From contig JAEUNO010000047.1 of NCBI GenBank assembly GCA_016791045.1, forward strand, positions 62,001-126,000: a stretch of 64,000 nt of DNA, written 5' to 3'. Within the stretch, counting starts at the first letter, position 1; the number at the start of each line of letters is the position of its first letter. The notes under the pieces are model-generated. The model was not told the origin of the DNA. It worked only from the letters and a program-made list of their open reading frames with translations, and made no database searches. Shown piece by piece: positions 55,293 through 64,000 of the stretch. The DNA comes from Methyloversatilis sp. Lineage in GTDB: Bacteria; Pseudomonadota; Gammaproteobacteria; Burkholderiales; Rhodocyclaceae. The position numbers and the translations under genes are program-made.

Positions 55293-57008
55293 TCATTCAT
55301 TGGTGCAGGCAAGCACTTCCGCCAGCGAGGTCACACCCTGCTTGACCTTCAGCAGTCCCGACTGTCGCAAATCCTTGACGCCGTCGCGCCGGGCCTGCTG
55401 CGCGATGTCGATCGAGTTGCCATTGGTCATGATGATATGCGCAATCTCGTCCGAGATCGGCATCACCTGGTAGATGCCGACCCGGCCCTTGTAGCCGCTG
55501 TCCTTGCAGCGCTCGCAGCCGACAGGGCCGTAGGGCTGCCAGCTTCCGTCGAGTTCTTCCTCGGTGAAACCGGCTTCGAGCAGCGCTTCGACCGGAATGT
55601 CCATCGGTTGCTTGCAGGAGCATAGGCGCCGCGCAAGGCGCTGTGCAGTGATCAATATGACGCTCGATGCAATATTGAAGGCCGCGATGCCCATGTTGCG
55701 CATGCGGTCGAGCGTGGTCGGGGCGTCGTTGGTGTGCAGCGTCGACAGCACGAGGTGGCCCGTCTGGGCGGCCTTGATCGAAATCTCGGCCGTTTCGAGG
55801 TCGCGGATCTCGCCCACCATGATCACGTCCGGATCCTGCCGCAGAAAGGATTTGAGCGCCGCAGCGAAGGTCAGGCCGGCCTTGTCGTTCACATTGACCT
55901 GATTGACACCGGGCAGGTTGATTTCAGCCGGATCCTCGGCCGTCGAAATATTCACGCCGGCCTGGTTCAGGATGTTCAGGCAGGTGTAGAGCGACACGGT
56001 CTTGCCCGAACCGGTCGGTCCGGTCACCAGAATCATGCCGTAAGGACGTCCGATCGCATTCATCAGCGCCGCGCGCTGCGGAGGCTCATAACCCAGCGCG
56101 TCGATGCCGAGCATGGCCGAGCTGGGATCGAGAATCCGCATGACGATCTTCTCGCCGTGCAGCGTCGGCAGCGTGCTGACCCGGAAGTCGATGGCGCGCG
56201 TCTTGGACAGCACGAATTTCATCCGGCCGTCCTGTGGCACCCGCTTTTCCGAAATGTCGAGCCGGGAAATGACCTTGATGCGCGACGCGATCTTCTCGCG
56301 CAGCACCAGCGGCGGCTGGGTGATTTCACGCAGCACGCCGTCGGTGCGGTAGCGGATGCGGTAATACTTTTCGTAGGGCTCGAAGTGGACGTCGGACGCG
56401 CCCTCGTTGATCGCGTCGAGCAGGATTTTCTGGATGAAGCGCACGACCGGTGCGTCATCGATCTCGACCGCTCCGGTGTCGTTGCTGGCGGCGTCCTCGT
56501 CCGGCGCCATCTCGCCTTCGAAGTCGAACTCGGCTGACGACAGCGATTCGAGCGTCTTCTCGACCGATTCCGACAACTTGTCGACCAGCGCAAACAGCTT
56601 GTCCGTTTCCACCACGACCGGATCGACGGCCAGTCCGGTCTGGAAGCGGACTTCATCGATGGCGCGCAGATTGGAGGGGTCTGCGATCGCCACGGCCAGC
56701 CGGTTGGCGCGCTTCTTCAGCGCGAGCACGCGATGCGTGCGCATCAGCTTCTTGTCGATCGCGTCGGTCGCGAACTGGTCGGGGTCGTACTGCGTCAGGT
56801 CGAGCAGCGGATAGCCGAAGGTTTCCGATGCAAACACGGCCGCATCACGTGCGGTCATCTTGCCGCTCGCCACGAGCTGGGCGACGAAACCGGCCCCCGA
56901 CTGATCGCCTTCACGGGTCAGCGTGCTGGCTTCCGTCTCGGTCAGCCGGCCGTGCTGAGCCAGCGCGCGCGCCAGACCTGACAGGGAGCTTTTTGCTGTA
57001 GCGGCCAT
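55293..57008 (-). CDS. pilB: Type IV pilus assembly ATPase PilB
   Basis: A 571-residue secretion ATPase. It has an N-terminal GspE-N domain (about 50-150), then the motor with Walker A GPTGSGKTVSLYT (about 326), Asp box and Walker B (VGEIRDLETAEI), His box HLVLSTLHTND, and a C-terminal cysteine pair set (CSC, CERC) typical of the zinc-binding PilB subgroup. It powers pilus extension. An inserted acidic stretch (MAPDEDAASNDTGAVEIDD) precedes the motor, as usual. Confidence 0.97.
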   Translation of the reverse strand: MAATAKSSLSGLARALAQHGRLTETEASTLTREGDQSGAGFVAQLVASGKMTARDAAVFASETFGYPLLDLTQYDPDQFATDAIDKKLMRTHRVLALKKRANRLAVAIADPSNLRAIDEVRFQTGLAVDPVVVETDKLFALVDKLSESVEKTLESLSSAEFDFEGEMAPDEDAASNDTGAVEIDDAPVVRFIQKILLDAINEGASDVHFEPYEKYYRIRYRTDGVLREITQPPLVLREKIASRIKVISRLDISEKRVPQDGRMKFVLSKTRAIDFRVSTLPTLHGEKIVMRILDPSSAMLGIDALGYEPPQRAALMNAIGRPYGMILVTGPTGSGKTVSLYTCLNILNQAGVNISTAEDPAEINLPGVNQVNVNDKAGLTFAAALKSFLRQDPDVIMVGEIRDLETAEISIKAAQTGHLVLSTLHTNDAPTTLDRMRNMGIAAFNIASSVILITAQRLARRLCSCKQPMDIPVEALLEAGFTEEELDGSWQPYGPVGCERCKDSGYKGRVGIYQVMPISDEIAHIIMTNGNSIDIAQQARRDGVKDLRQSGLLKVKQGVTSLAEVLACTNE

Positions 57009-57108
57009 GATCGGAGTCGGAGACGTGTGTGCGAAAGTTGATAAATCGCCTTTGATGATGACGATTCAGGCTTGATCTGTAAACGGTTTCTGGCGCTTCA
57101 GCGCTGCT

Positions 57109-58386
57109 TCAACGTTTCGGTTCGTCGACCGGTTTGAACAGGCGCACGCTGCGCACCATTCGGTCTTCGGTATGCAGTATTTCCATCGTCACATTATCTA
57201 TCCGTACCGAAAGGCCGGATTCAGGGATGTCCTGCAGGTGGTCAAGCAACAGCCCATTCAGTGTTTTCGGCCCCTGAAGCGGGAGGTTGAGCCCAAGCTT
57301 GCCATTCAGTTCGCGCAGGCTGCGGCTGCCATCGACGATGACGCTGCCGTCCAGCCAGGTCAAGGAGAGCGCACTGCCAGGCTGGCCGGTGGTGAACTTG
57401 CCCACAATCTCCTCGATGATGTCCTCGAGGGTGACCAGTCCCTCGACCTCGCCGTATTCGTTCACCACCAGCGCCAGGCGCTGCCGGTTCTCCTGGAAGA
57501 ACTGCAGCTGGCTGTAAAGTGGCGTCGCCGACGGCACGAAATAGGGCTTGGTGAGCAGCGCGCGGATTTCATCCTTGTCGAGTTCGCCCGCAGACAGCGC
57601 ACTGACCACCCGCCGCTGCGGCAACACGCCGAGCACCCGGTCCAGCTCGCCGACATAGACCGGTACCCGGCCATGGTGGCTGGTGGCAATCTGATGCTGG
57701 ATGTCCGGCAGCGGCTGTTCGAGGTCGATCGCCTCGATCTGGTTGCGCGGGGTCATCACGTCCTCGACCGTCACGTCCTCCAGCTCGAACAGGTTGATCA
57801 GGATGCGCCGGTGCGCAGCGGGGATGAAATGGCCCGATTCGGTCATCAGCGCGCGCAGTTCGTCCGCCGACAGCGCATGACCTTCTTCCTGGTCGCCCGG
57901 GTTCAGGCGGGTGATGCGCAGAATGCCCGAAACGAGCAGATTGACCGACCAGATGACCGGGTAGAACACCTTCAACAACGGCTTGAGCACGAACGCGACC
58001 ACCGGGGCGATCGCATTGGCGTAGCCCGCACCGACCACCTTGGGCGTGATCTCGGAAAACACCAGGATGAGGAAGGTGATCAGCAGCGTGCCGAACGCGA
58101 GCGTCAGCTCGCCTTCGCCGAACAGGCCGATCACGATCACCCCGGTCAGCGTGGCCGCCGCGGCATTGACCAGATTGTTGAACAGAAGGATGACGCCGAG
58201 CAGCTTGTCGGTCTGTGCCAGCAGGTCGAGCGCGTGCTGTGCGCCGCGCGAGCCACCCTGGGCCGCCGCCTTCAGCCGGTAGCGGTTGGACGCCATCATC
58301 GCGGTCTCGGCCATCGAGAAGAAGCCCGACAGCACCAGCAGCACGGCCAGCGCCACGAACTGGCTGGACAGGGGGATCGAATCCAT
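57109..58386 (-). CDS. CNNM/CBS-domain transporter (HlyC/CorC family)
   Basis: A 425-residue protein with an N-terminal DUF21/CNNM membrane domain (about 1-190, four hydrophobic segments), two CBS domains (about 205-325, start VEDVMTPRNQIEAID, then FQENRQRLALVVNEYGEVEGLVTLEDIIEEIVG), and a C-terminal CorC-HlyC FAD-like domain (about 340-420). Relatives are linked to Mg/Co efflux. It lies directly downstream of the CcsA-like gene (three-base gap). Confidence 0.93.
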   Translation of the reverse strand: MDSIPLSSQFVALAVLLVLSGFFSMAETAMMASNRYRLKAAAQGGSRGAQHALDLLAQTDKLLGVILLFNNLVNAAAATLTGVIVIGLFGEGELTLAFGTLLITFLILVFSEITPKVVGAGYANAIAPVVAFVLKPLLKVFYPVIWSVNLLVSGILRITRLNPGDQEEGHALSADELRALMTESGHFIPAAHRRILINLFELEDVTVEDVMTPRNQIEAIDLEQPLPDIQHQIATSHHGRVPVYVGELDRVLGVLPQRRVVSALSAGELDKDEIRALLTKPYFVPSATPLYSQLQFFQENRQRLALVVNEYGEVEGLVTLEDIIEEIVGKFTTGQPGSALSLTWLDGSVIVDGSRSLRELNGKLGLNLPLQGPKTLNGLLLDHLQDIPESGLSVRIDNVTMEILHTEDRMVRSVRLFKPVDEPKR

Positions 58387-58389
58387 CGC

Positions 58390-59202
58390 TCAGGTACGGC
58401 CGAGCACGACCTCGAGCACGAAGCGCGTACCGATGTAGGCGAGCAGCAGCACGAAGAAGCCGCCCAGCGTCCAGCGCAGGGCAAGCCGGCCACGCCAGCC
58501 GCGGAAGTGCCGCCCGGCCAGCAGGATGCCGAACAGCACCCAGGACAGGATCGCGAAGAACGTCTTGTGGTTGAAGGTGAGCGGCTTGCCGAACACCTGT
58601 TCCGAAAACACGATGCCGCTGACCAGCGTTGCACTCAGCAGGACAAAAGCGACCGTGATGAGCCTGAACAGCAGCCCTTCCATCACCAGGAGCGGCGGCA
58701 TGTTGTCGAGCAATCGGGTCAGGCGGCCCTTGTGCAGGCTGCGCTCGACCGCCGACATCAGCATCGCGTGCAGCGCGGCCAGGGTGAACAGGCTGTAGGC
58801 CGTCATCGCCATGACGAAATGGGTGCGGAACAGCAGGTTGTCGGCATTGCCGATCGCGTGACGGTCCGGCCAGATGACGGGAATCGCGGCGCACACCGCA
58901 GCCACAGGCAGCGCCAGCGTGTGCAGGCCATCCAGTCGCGACGACAGGCTTTCCACCCAGTAGAAAACCAGCGCCAGCCAGGTCATCACGGCCAGCGCGT
59001 CGGCCGCGCCGAACCGCATCTGACCGTCCGGGAAAAGCTGGTGCGACAGCACCATGCCATGCACCACAAGCGCGAAGGCCAGCGCCGCGGTGCGCGTACT
59101 GCTGCCCGGCGCCGGCAGTGCTTTGGCCAGCATGGCAGGGCGGGTAAGCCAAAGCGCCAGTGCGGCGTACAGGGCGGAGGGGAGCAGTTCGATTAGAATC
59201 AT
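58390..59202 (-). CDS. CcsA/YpjD-like inner-membrane cytochrome c assembly protein
   Basis: A 270-residue protein with about eight transmembrane helices. The CcsA-type family shows conserved His residues (VVHGMVLSHQ, TFNHKTFFAILSW) likely to touch haem. The strong ribosome site GGGAGG just before ATG 59202 decides the start. Divergence from ffh and linkage to the CorC gene are conserved in proteobacteria. Its exact role is unproven. Confidence 0.88.
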   Translation of the reverse strand: MILIELLPSALYAALALWLTRPAMLAKALPAPGSSTRTAALAFALVVHGMVLSHQLFPDGQMRFGAADALAVMTWLALVFYWVESLSSRLDGLHTLALPVAAVCAAIPVIWPDRHAIGNADNLLFRTHFVMAMTAYSLFTLAALHAMLMSAVERSLHKGRLTRLLDNMPPLLVMEGLLFRLITVAFVLLSATLVSGIVFSEQVFGKPLTFNHKTFFAILSWVLFGILLAGRHFRGWRGRLALRWTLGGFFVLLLAYIGTRFVLEVVLGRT

Positions 59203-59239
59203 TCCTCCCAGTTTAACCCAAGGCGCAGGCCGCCCCGAC

Positions 59240-60595
59240 ATGCTAGACAACCTCACCCAACGGCTCGCCAAGGTCGTCAAGACGCTGCGCGGTCAGGCCC
59301 GCCTGACCGACGAGAACATCGCGGACATGCTGCGCGAGGTGCGCATGGCCCTGCTTGAAGCCGACGTCGCCCTCCCGGTCGTGAAAGACCTCGTCGCGAA
59401 GATCCGCGAAAAGGCGGTCGGTCAGGAAGTGGTCGGATCGCTCACGCCGGGTCAGGCGCTGGTCGGCGTCGTGCATGACGAACTCACCGCGCTGATGGGC
59501 GGCGCCTCGGTCGGTCTGAACTTTGCGACCCAGCCACCCGCCATCGTGTTGATGGCCGGCCTGCAGGGCGCCGGCAAGACGACCACGGTCGGCAAGCTGG
59601 CCAAGTGGTTGAAGGAGACGCAGAAGAAGAAGGTACTGACGGTGTCGTGCGACGTCTATCGCCCGGCCGCCATCGAGCAGTTGCGCACCGTCACCGGCCA
59701 GGCTGGCGCCGAGTTCTTTCCGTCGACGCCCGACCAGAAGCCGGTCGACATCGCGCGCGCGGCGGTCGAATTCGCTAAAACCCGTTACTTCGATGTGCTG
59801 CTGGTCGACACCGCTGGCCGGCTCGCGGTCGACCAGCCGATGATGGATGAGATCCGCGCGCTGCACGAGGCGATCAAACCGATCGAAACGCTGTTCGTTG
59901 TCGATGCGATGCTGGGTCAGGACGCGGTCAATACCGCCAAGGCATTCAAGGACGCGCTGCCGCTGACCGGCGTCGTGTTGACCAAGCTCGACGGCGATGC
60001 ACGCGGTGGCGCAGCGCTGTCGGTGCGCCATGTGACGGGTGCGCCGCTGAAATTCGCCGGCGTCGGCGAAAAGCTGACCGGACTGGAGGAGTTCCACCCG
60101 CAGCGCATGGCGTCGCGCATTCTCGGCATGGGTGACATCCTCGGTCTCGTCGAAGACGCACGCCGTCAGGTCGACGAGGATCAGGCGCGCGATCTGGCGC
60201 AGAAGCTCAAGAGCGGCAAGGGCTTCGATCTCAATGACTTCAAGCAGCAGATCGCGCAGATGCGCAAGATGGGCGGCCTGTCGGCGCTGATGGACAAACT
60301 GCCGGCGCAGTTCGCAGGTGCTGCCCAGCAGATGCAGGGTGGCCAGGACGACAAGGCCATCCGGCGCATCGAAGGCATCATCAATTCCATGACGCCGACC
60401 GAACGCACCAAGCCCGAACTGATCAAGGCGAGTCGAAAACGGCGCATCGCAGCCGGTTCCGGCACGTCGGTGCAGGAGGTGAACCGGTTGTTGAACCAGT
60501 TCGAACAGACGCAGAAGATGATGAAGCAGTTCTCCAAGGGCGGCATGCAGAAAATGATGCGCAGCATGAAGGGCATGCTGCCGGGCATGCGCTGA
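59240..60595 (+). CDS. ffh: Signal recognition particle protein Ffh
   Basis: A 451-residue SRP54 GTPase that brings nascent membrane proteins to FtsY. Domain order: N helical bundle (about 1-90), G domain with GLQGAGKTTTVGKLA (about 107-121), DTAGRL, and TKLDGDARGG, then the Met-rich M domain (about 300-440) with FKQQIAQMRKMGGL and signal-sequence/RNA-binding SRKRRIAAGSGTSVQEVN. ATG 59240 fits homologues. Confidence 0.98.
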   Translation: MLDNLTQRLAKVVKTLRGQARLTDENIADMLREVRMALLEADVALPVVKDLVAKIREKAVGQEVVGSLTPGQALVGVVHDELTALMGGASVGLNFATQPPAIVLMAGLQGAGKTTTVGKLAKWLKETQKKKVLTVSCDVYRPAAIEQLRTVTGQAGAEFFPSTPDQKPVDIARAAVEFAKTRYFDVLLVDTAGRLAVDQPMMDEIRALHEAIKPIETLFVVDAMLGQDAVNTAKAFKDALPLTGVVLTKLDGDARGGAALSVRHVTGAPLKFAGVGEKLTGLEEFHPQRMASRILGMGDILGLVEDARRQVDEDQARDLAQKLKSGKGFDLNDFKQQIAQMRKMGGLSALMDKLPAQFAGAAQQMQGGQDDKAIRRIEGIINSMTPTERTKPELIKASRKRRIAAGSGTSVQEVNRLLNQFEQTQKMMKQFSKGGMQKMMRSMKGMLPGMR

Positions 60596-60614
60596 GCGCG
60601 CGGAGCCGGTCGCC

Positions 60615-61241
60615 GTGGTCCGCGAGCTGGTATGCGTCGTCGATGACGACGAGCGTGCCCGCCGCGCGCTGGCGGAAGCGCTCGAGGGACCGGACATCGA
60701 GGTGCAGGTGTTTGCCGGTGCCGGTTCGCTGCTGCAGAACCGCAGCGCCATCGCGCGCGCGGCCTGCCTGGTGGTCAGCGCGACCCTGCGGGACATCGGC
60801 GGCGTCGAGTTGCAGTCCAGTCTGCGCGCCATCGGCAGCCGCGCCCTGATCGTGTTCGTGTCCGGCCCCTGCGAGGTGAGCCAGGCGGTCCAGGCGGTGC
60901 GCGGCGGAGCGCTGGATTTTCTGCTGAAGCCGGTCGATCCGGTGCAACTGCGCGAACGGGTGAATGAAGCGATCGGCATCCACAGTGCGCAGCGCGGCCG
61001 GCGCAGCCGCCTTGTTGCAGTCGGACAACACCTGGGAACGCTGACCCCACGCGAGCGCGAAGTGCTCGAACGCGTCATGGATGGGCGCCAGAACGCGGAG
61101 ATCGCGGTCGATCTCGGCATCAGCACGAAAACGGTTGAACAGCACCGCGCGCGGGTGATGACCAAGATGAAGGTCGATTCGCTGGCCGAACTGGTGGTTC
61201 AGGTCACCGAATGGCGCTTGCTCTCGGAGCCATTGCGCTGA
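60615..61241 (+). CDS. FixJ-like response regulator lacking the phosphoacceptor Asp
   Basis: A 208-residue two-domain regulator: receiver (about 1-120) and LuxR-type HTH (about 140-200, LTPREREVLERVMDGRQNAEIA, TVEQHRARVMTKM). The acidic pocket VVDDDE, Ser/Thr switch (FVSGP) and Lys of FLLKPVD are present. The position of the phosphorylated Asp (after the third strand, CLVVSATLRDIGG) is Ser. Normal Asp phosphorylation is therefore not expected. No kinase is beside it. The start is GTG 60615, 19 bases after ffh. Confidence 0.88.
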   Translation: MVRELVCVVDDDERARRALAEALEGPDIEVQVFAGAGSLLQNRSAIARAACLVVSATLRDIGGVELQSSLRAIGSRALIVFVSGPCEVSQAVQAVRGGALDFLLKPVDPVQLRERVNEAIGIHSAQRGRRSRLVAVGQHLGTLTPREREVLERVMDGRQNAEIAVDLGISTKTVEQHRARVMTKMKVDSLAELVVQVTEWRLLSEPLR

Positions 61242-61247
61242 CCCGGT

Positions 61248-61859
61248 TCAGGGGTTGCTGGCACTCAAGCCAGGCCAGGACCAGTGACGCTCCCACGCAC
61301 CGCGTACCAGATTCGGGTACTCGGCCTTGCCCAGGCTGCCGTTGTAGCGTCCGAGCGCCCTGAACAGGTTGCCCTTCTCGATGTCGAGATAATGACGCAG
61401 GATCGTGCAGCCGAAACGCAGGTTGGTGCGCAGGTGGAACAGGTTGCTTTCCTCGTTGCCGATCAGCTTCACCCAGAACGGCATGACCTGCATGTAGCCG
61501 CGCGCACCGGCGCTCGACACCGCGTACTTGCGGAAGCCGCTTTCCACCTGGATCAGGCCGAGCACGAGTTGCGGGTCGAGCCCGGCCCGCGTCGCCTCGT
61601 AATGCACCGCCTTCAGGAATTCCATGCGCCCGGCTTCGTCCGGCATGCGTTTGGTCAGCCGCTCCGACATCGTGTTCAGCCAGAGCTGACGTTCGGCCGA
61701 CGCGCCGCCGGCTGACTCCGGTGCCGGTCGGTCACTGATCGCCCGGTGCAGCGCCGCGCGCACGCTGTCGGCCAGCGGCTCATACTGCTGAGACGCGACC
61801 GCGCCGCCCGTCAGCAAAGCGAGCAGCAGGGGGAGGCAGGCGAGCGGCGCGCGTCTCAT
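61248..61859 (-). CDS. Lytic transglycosylase (SLT domain) protein
   Basis: A 203-residue exported protein. Signal peptide (about 1-23), then a Slt70-like catalytic domain (about 75-190) with catalytic Glu in LIQVESGFRKYAVSSAGARGYMQVMP and the ALGRYNGS segment. It cleaves the glycan backbone to anhydromuropeptides. Its start overlaps the proS stop by one base (TGATG), so it is cotranscribed downstream of proS. It converges with the response regulator. Confidence 0.94.
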   Translation of the reverse strand: MRRAPLACLPLLLALLTGGAVASQQYEPLADSVRAALHRAISDRPAPESAGGASAERQLWLNTMSERLTKRMPDEAGRMEFLKAVHYEATRAGLDPQLVLGLIQVESGFRKYAVSSAGARGYMQVMPFWVKLIGNEESNLFHLRTNLRFGCTILRHYLDIEKGNLFRALGRYNGSLGKAEYPNLVRGAWERHWSWPGLSASNP

Positions 61860-63586
61860 CAGTGTCCTGCAGGGGTGCCCAGAAGTCCGGCTACGGCGTC
61901 CGGTGCCACCTTGTGTACCACGCCCTCGCGCCGGTGCTGATACTCGACCAACCCCTCTTTCAGGCCGCGCTCACCGACCGTGATGCGATGCGGCACGCCG
62001 ATCAGCTCCCAATCGGCAAACATCACGCCCGGGCGCTCGTCGCGATCGTCGAGGATGACGTCGAAGCCCTTCGCAACCAGTTCGCTGTACAGCGACTGCG
62101 CCGCGTCGCGCACGGCGTCGGACTTGCTCCAGCCGACCGGGCAGATCACGACTTCGAACGGGGCGATGGTCTGCGGCCAGATGATGCCGCGTTCGTCGTG
62201 GTTCTGTTCGATCGCTGCGCCGACCAGACGCGTCACGCCGATGCCGTAGCAACCCATCACCATGGTGCGCGGCTTGCCGGTTTCGTCGAGATAGGTGCAG
62301 TTCATCGCTTCCGAGTACCTGGTGCCGAGGAAGAACACGTGGCCGACCTCGATGCCGCGCTGGATGGCCAGTACGCCCTTGCCGTCCGGTGACGGATCGC
62401 CTTCAACCACGTTGCGCAGGTCGGCGACCGCTTCGGGTTCCGGCAGATCGCGACCCCAGTTCACGCCGGTCAGGTGGGCGTCCGGCTGGTTGGCGCCGGT
62501 GACGAAGTCGTTCATGTTGGCAACCGTCAGGTCGGCCACGATGCGCACCGGCTTCTTCAGGCCGATCGGCCCGAGATAACCCGGCACGCAGCCGAAGTGC
62601 TCGACGATCTCCGCTTCGGACGCAAAGCGGAATCCGTCCTTGAGACCCGCCAGCTTCGATGCCTTCACCTCATTCAGTTCGTGATCCCCGCGCAACATGA
62701 GCAGCCACAGTTCGGTCCTGCCTTCCTTTTCGGCCGCAAGCACGATGGACTTGACGGTCGAGGCCAGCGGGATGCCGATCAGCGCCGCAACATCCTCGCA
62801 CCGCGTCGTGCCGGGCGTCGGTGTGACAGCCATCACCTGCGTCGCTGTTCCGCGTTGCGGGATCAGCGACATTGCCTGCGCCAGTTCGATATTGGCGGCG
62901 TAGTCGGACGCGGGGCACCAGGCGATCAGGTCTTCGCCGGTGTCGGCGATCACCTGGAATTCGTGGCTGCGCGAGCCGCCGATGGCCCCGGTGTCGGCGG
63001 CAACGGCGCGAAACTGCAGGCCGAGCCGGTTGAAGATGCGCAGATAGGCGTCGAACATGATGTCGTAGCTGCGGCCTGCAGCGTCATCGTCACGATCGAA
63101 CGAGTAGGCGTCCTTCATCGTGAACTCGCGCCCCCGCATCACGCCGAAACGCGGCCGGCGTTCATCGCGGAATTTGGTCTGGATGTGATAGAAATTCTTC
63201 GGCAGCTGGCGCCAGCTGTGGATTTCGGCGCGAGCGATGTCGGTCACCACCTCTTCCGACGTCGGCTGGATGATGAAGTCGCGGTCGTGTCTATCCTTCA
63301 CACGCAGCATTTCCGGACCCATCTTGTCCCAGCGCCCGGTCTCCTGCCACAGCTCGGCTGGCTGGATGAGCGGCATCAGCAGCTCGATCGCGCCGGCCTT
63401 GTTCATTTCGTCCCGGATGATGCCTTCGATCTTGCGGATCACCCGCAGCCCCATCGGCATGTAGTTGTAGATGCCGCCGGCGAGCTTGCGGATCATGCCG
63501 GCGCGGGTCATCAGCTTGTGCGATACGACCTCGGCGTCCGAGGGGGCTTCCTTGAGCGTGGAAATGAAGAATTTGCTGGCGTGCAT
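61859..63586 (-). CDS. proS: Prolyl-tRNA synthetase (bacterial type)
   Basis: A 575-residue class II synthetase. Catalytic domain motifs: [42 protein letters not shown], and [21 protein letters not shown]. Between motifs 2 and 3 is the YbaK-like editing insertion (about 225-405) with the deacylase-type residues, then the C-terminal anticodon domain. Start ATG 63586 ([15 protein letters not shown]) fits the family; the frame is open upstream. Confidence 0.97.
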   Translation of the reverse strand: MHASKFFISTLKEAPSDAEVVSHKLMTRAGMIRKLAGGIYNYMPMGLRVIRKIEGIIRDEMNKAGAIELLMPLIQPAELWQETGRWDKMGPEMLRVKDRHDRDFIIQPTSEEVVTDIARAEIHSWRQLPKNFYHIQTKFRDERRPRFGVMRGREFTMKDAYSFDRDDDAAGRSYDIMFDAYLRIFNRLGLQFRAVAADTGAIGGSRSHEFQVIADTGEDLIAWCPASDYAANIELAQAMSLIPQRGTATQVMAVTPTPGTTRCEDVAALIGIPLASTVKSIVLAAEKEGRTELWLLMLRGDHELNEVKASKLAGLKDGFRFASEAEIVEHFGCVPGYLGPIGLKKPVRIVADLTVANMNDFVTGANQPDAHLTGVNWGRDLPEPEAVADLRNVVEGDPSPDGKGVLAIQRGIEVGHVFFLGTRYSEAMNCTYLDETGKPRTMVMGCYGIGVTRLVGAAIEQNHDERGIIWPQTIAPFEVVICPVGWSKSDAVRDAAQSLYSELVAKGFDVILDDRDERPGVMFADWELIGVPHRITVGERGLKEGLVEYQHRREGVVHKVAPDAVAGLLGTPAGH

Positions 63587-63730
63587 GAAGTTCGCGAACC
63601 CGGGAATGGTGAAGTGGCCAACCTGCGATTCTAGCCGCTTGGCACCAACAGGCTGAAGCGGCGACGTTTGCTTCAATTCGGTGACGAATTGTGGAAGAAT
63701 CCACAAAAATTTCATCAGGCAGGTTCAGTC

Positions 63731-64000
63731 ATGCTCGACCGGGAAGGGTACCGCCCGAACGTCGGCATCATCCTCATCAACGGGCGCAATGAAGTCTTCT
63801 GGGGAAAGCGCATAGGCGAACACGCCTGGCAGTTTCCGCAAGGAGGCATCAACCACGGTGAATCGCCCGAGCAGGCGATGTACCGCGAGCTCTGGGAAGA
63901 GTTGGGGCTACGTCCGCAGCATGTGCGCATCGTCGGGCGAACCCGCGACTGGTTGCGCTATGACGTGCCGCGCAATTGGGTGCGGCGCGAGTGGCGCAGT
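63731..64000 (+). CDS. rppH: RNA pyrophosphohydrolase (5' part, cut by window end)
   Basis: From ATG 63731 the frame encodes [20 protein letters not shown], then [21 protein letters not shown] and the Nudix box continuing into [12 protein letters not shown]. These are the exact hallmarks of RppH, which removes pyrophosphate from mRNA 5' ends. Only the first 90 codons are inside the window. It is divergent from proS, as in many betaproteobacteria, with a 144-base gap holding both promoters. Confidence 0.96.
   Translation, partial: MLDREGYRPNVGIILINGRNEVFWGKRIGEHAWQFPQGGINHGESPEQAMYRELWEELGLRPQHVRIVGRTRDWLRYDVPRNWVRREWRS

Noticed and set aside
57172..59196. 674-codon plus-strand frame opposite the CNNM and CcsA-like genes
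   Set aside because: Product is His/Gln/Arg-rich antisense of two conserved membrane proteins.

Overview
The window is GC-rich (roughly two thirds G+C), densely coded chromosomal DNA. Gene families and gene orders point to a betaproteobacterium, most likely Rhodocyclales/Sterolibacteriaceae (a Methyloversatilis-like organism). The signs are metK divergent from an LpxL-type acyltransferase with dapF beyond it, hslVU, the gpmA-envC-ctpA run, secB-gpsA, pilBCD, DksA with a cysteine-poor finger, and PEP-CTERM proteins. The genus is an inference; the sequence does not fix it. I see no rRNA, tRNA, CRISPR array, prophage or transposase, so this is mostly conserved backbone with a few accessory pockets.

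Layout. 1-10 kb: end of an unidentified protein, yqiA-uppP, a TonB-like protein, aroE-mtgA, mog-darP, pmbA with an orphan TRAP binding protein, and metK. metK has a compact structured leader that encloses its ribosome binding site. 10-23 kb: an LpxL-like acyltransferase, a CoA-binding protein, dapF, DUF484, a block of intergenic repeats where xerC is often found, rlmI, dksA, a ZnuD-like TonB receptor with a small secreted partner, a double STAS protein, hslVU, dsbB and a type II NADH dehydrogenase. 23-35 kb: moeB, ctpA-envC-gpmA, rhodanese-grxC-secB-SH3-gpsA, trmL, comF, bioB-bioC, a 57-residue protein and an MFS transporter.

35.5-41.4 kb is the clearest accessory island. It holds a PEP-CTERM 5'-nucleotidase, a large ExeM-like extracellular nuclease with a C-terminal RTX block, and a second PEP-CTERM protein. 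Together they look like an outside-the-cell nucleic acid degradation unit. 41-53 kb: msrQP, DUF455, cytochrome c4, engB, hemB, a HAD nucleotidase, argB, hsp20, nudB, a barstar/secreted barnase-type RNase pair, aspS, DUF502 and an FmdB-like protein. 53-64 kb: pilD-pilC-pilB, a CorC/CNNM protein, a CcsA-like protein, ffh, an atypical response regulator, a lytic transglycosylase, proS and the start of rppH.

The most interesting non-coding signal lies between engB and hemB on the minus strand (about 45431-45570). A sigma-E-like promoter is followed by three stem-loops, one showing a CACCUCCC anti-Shine-Dalgarno loop, and the last is a textbook intrinsic terminator. This fits a stress-induced regulatory RNA of about 107 nt. 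Second is the metK leader (10191-10258). Other oddities are a HAD enzyme with no normal start codon before its catalytic motif, a response regulator lacking its phosphoacceptor Asp, and a heptanucleotide tandem array.
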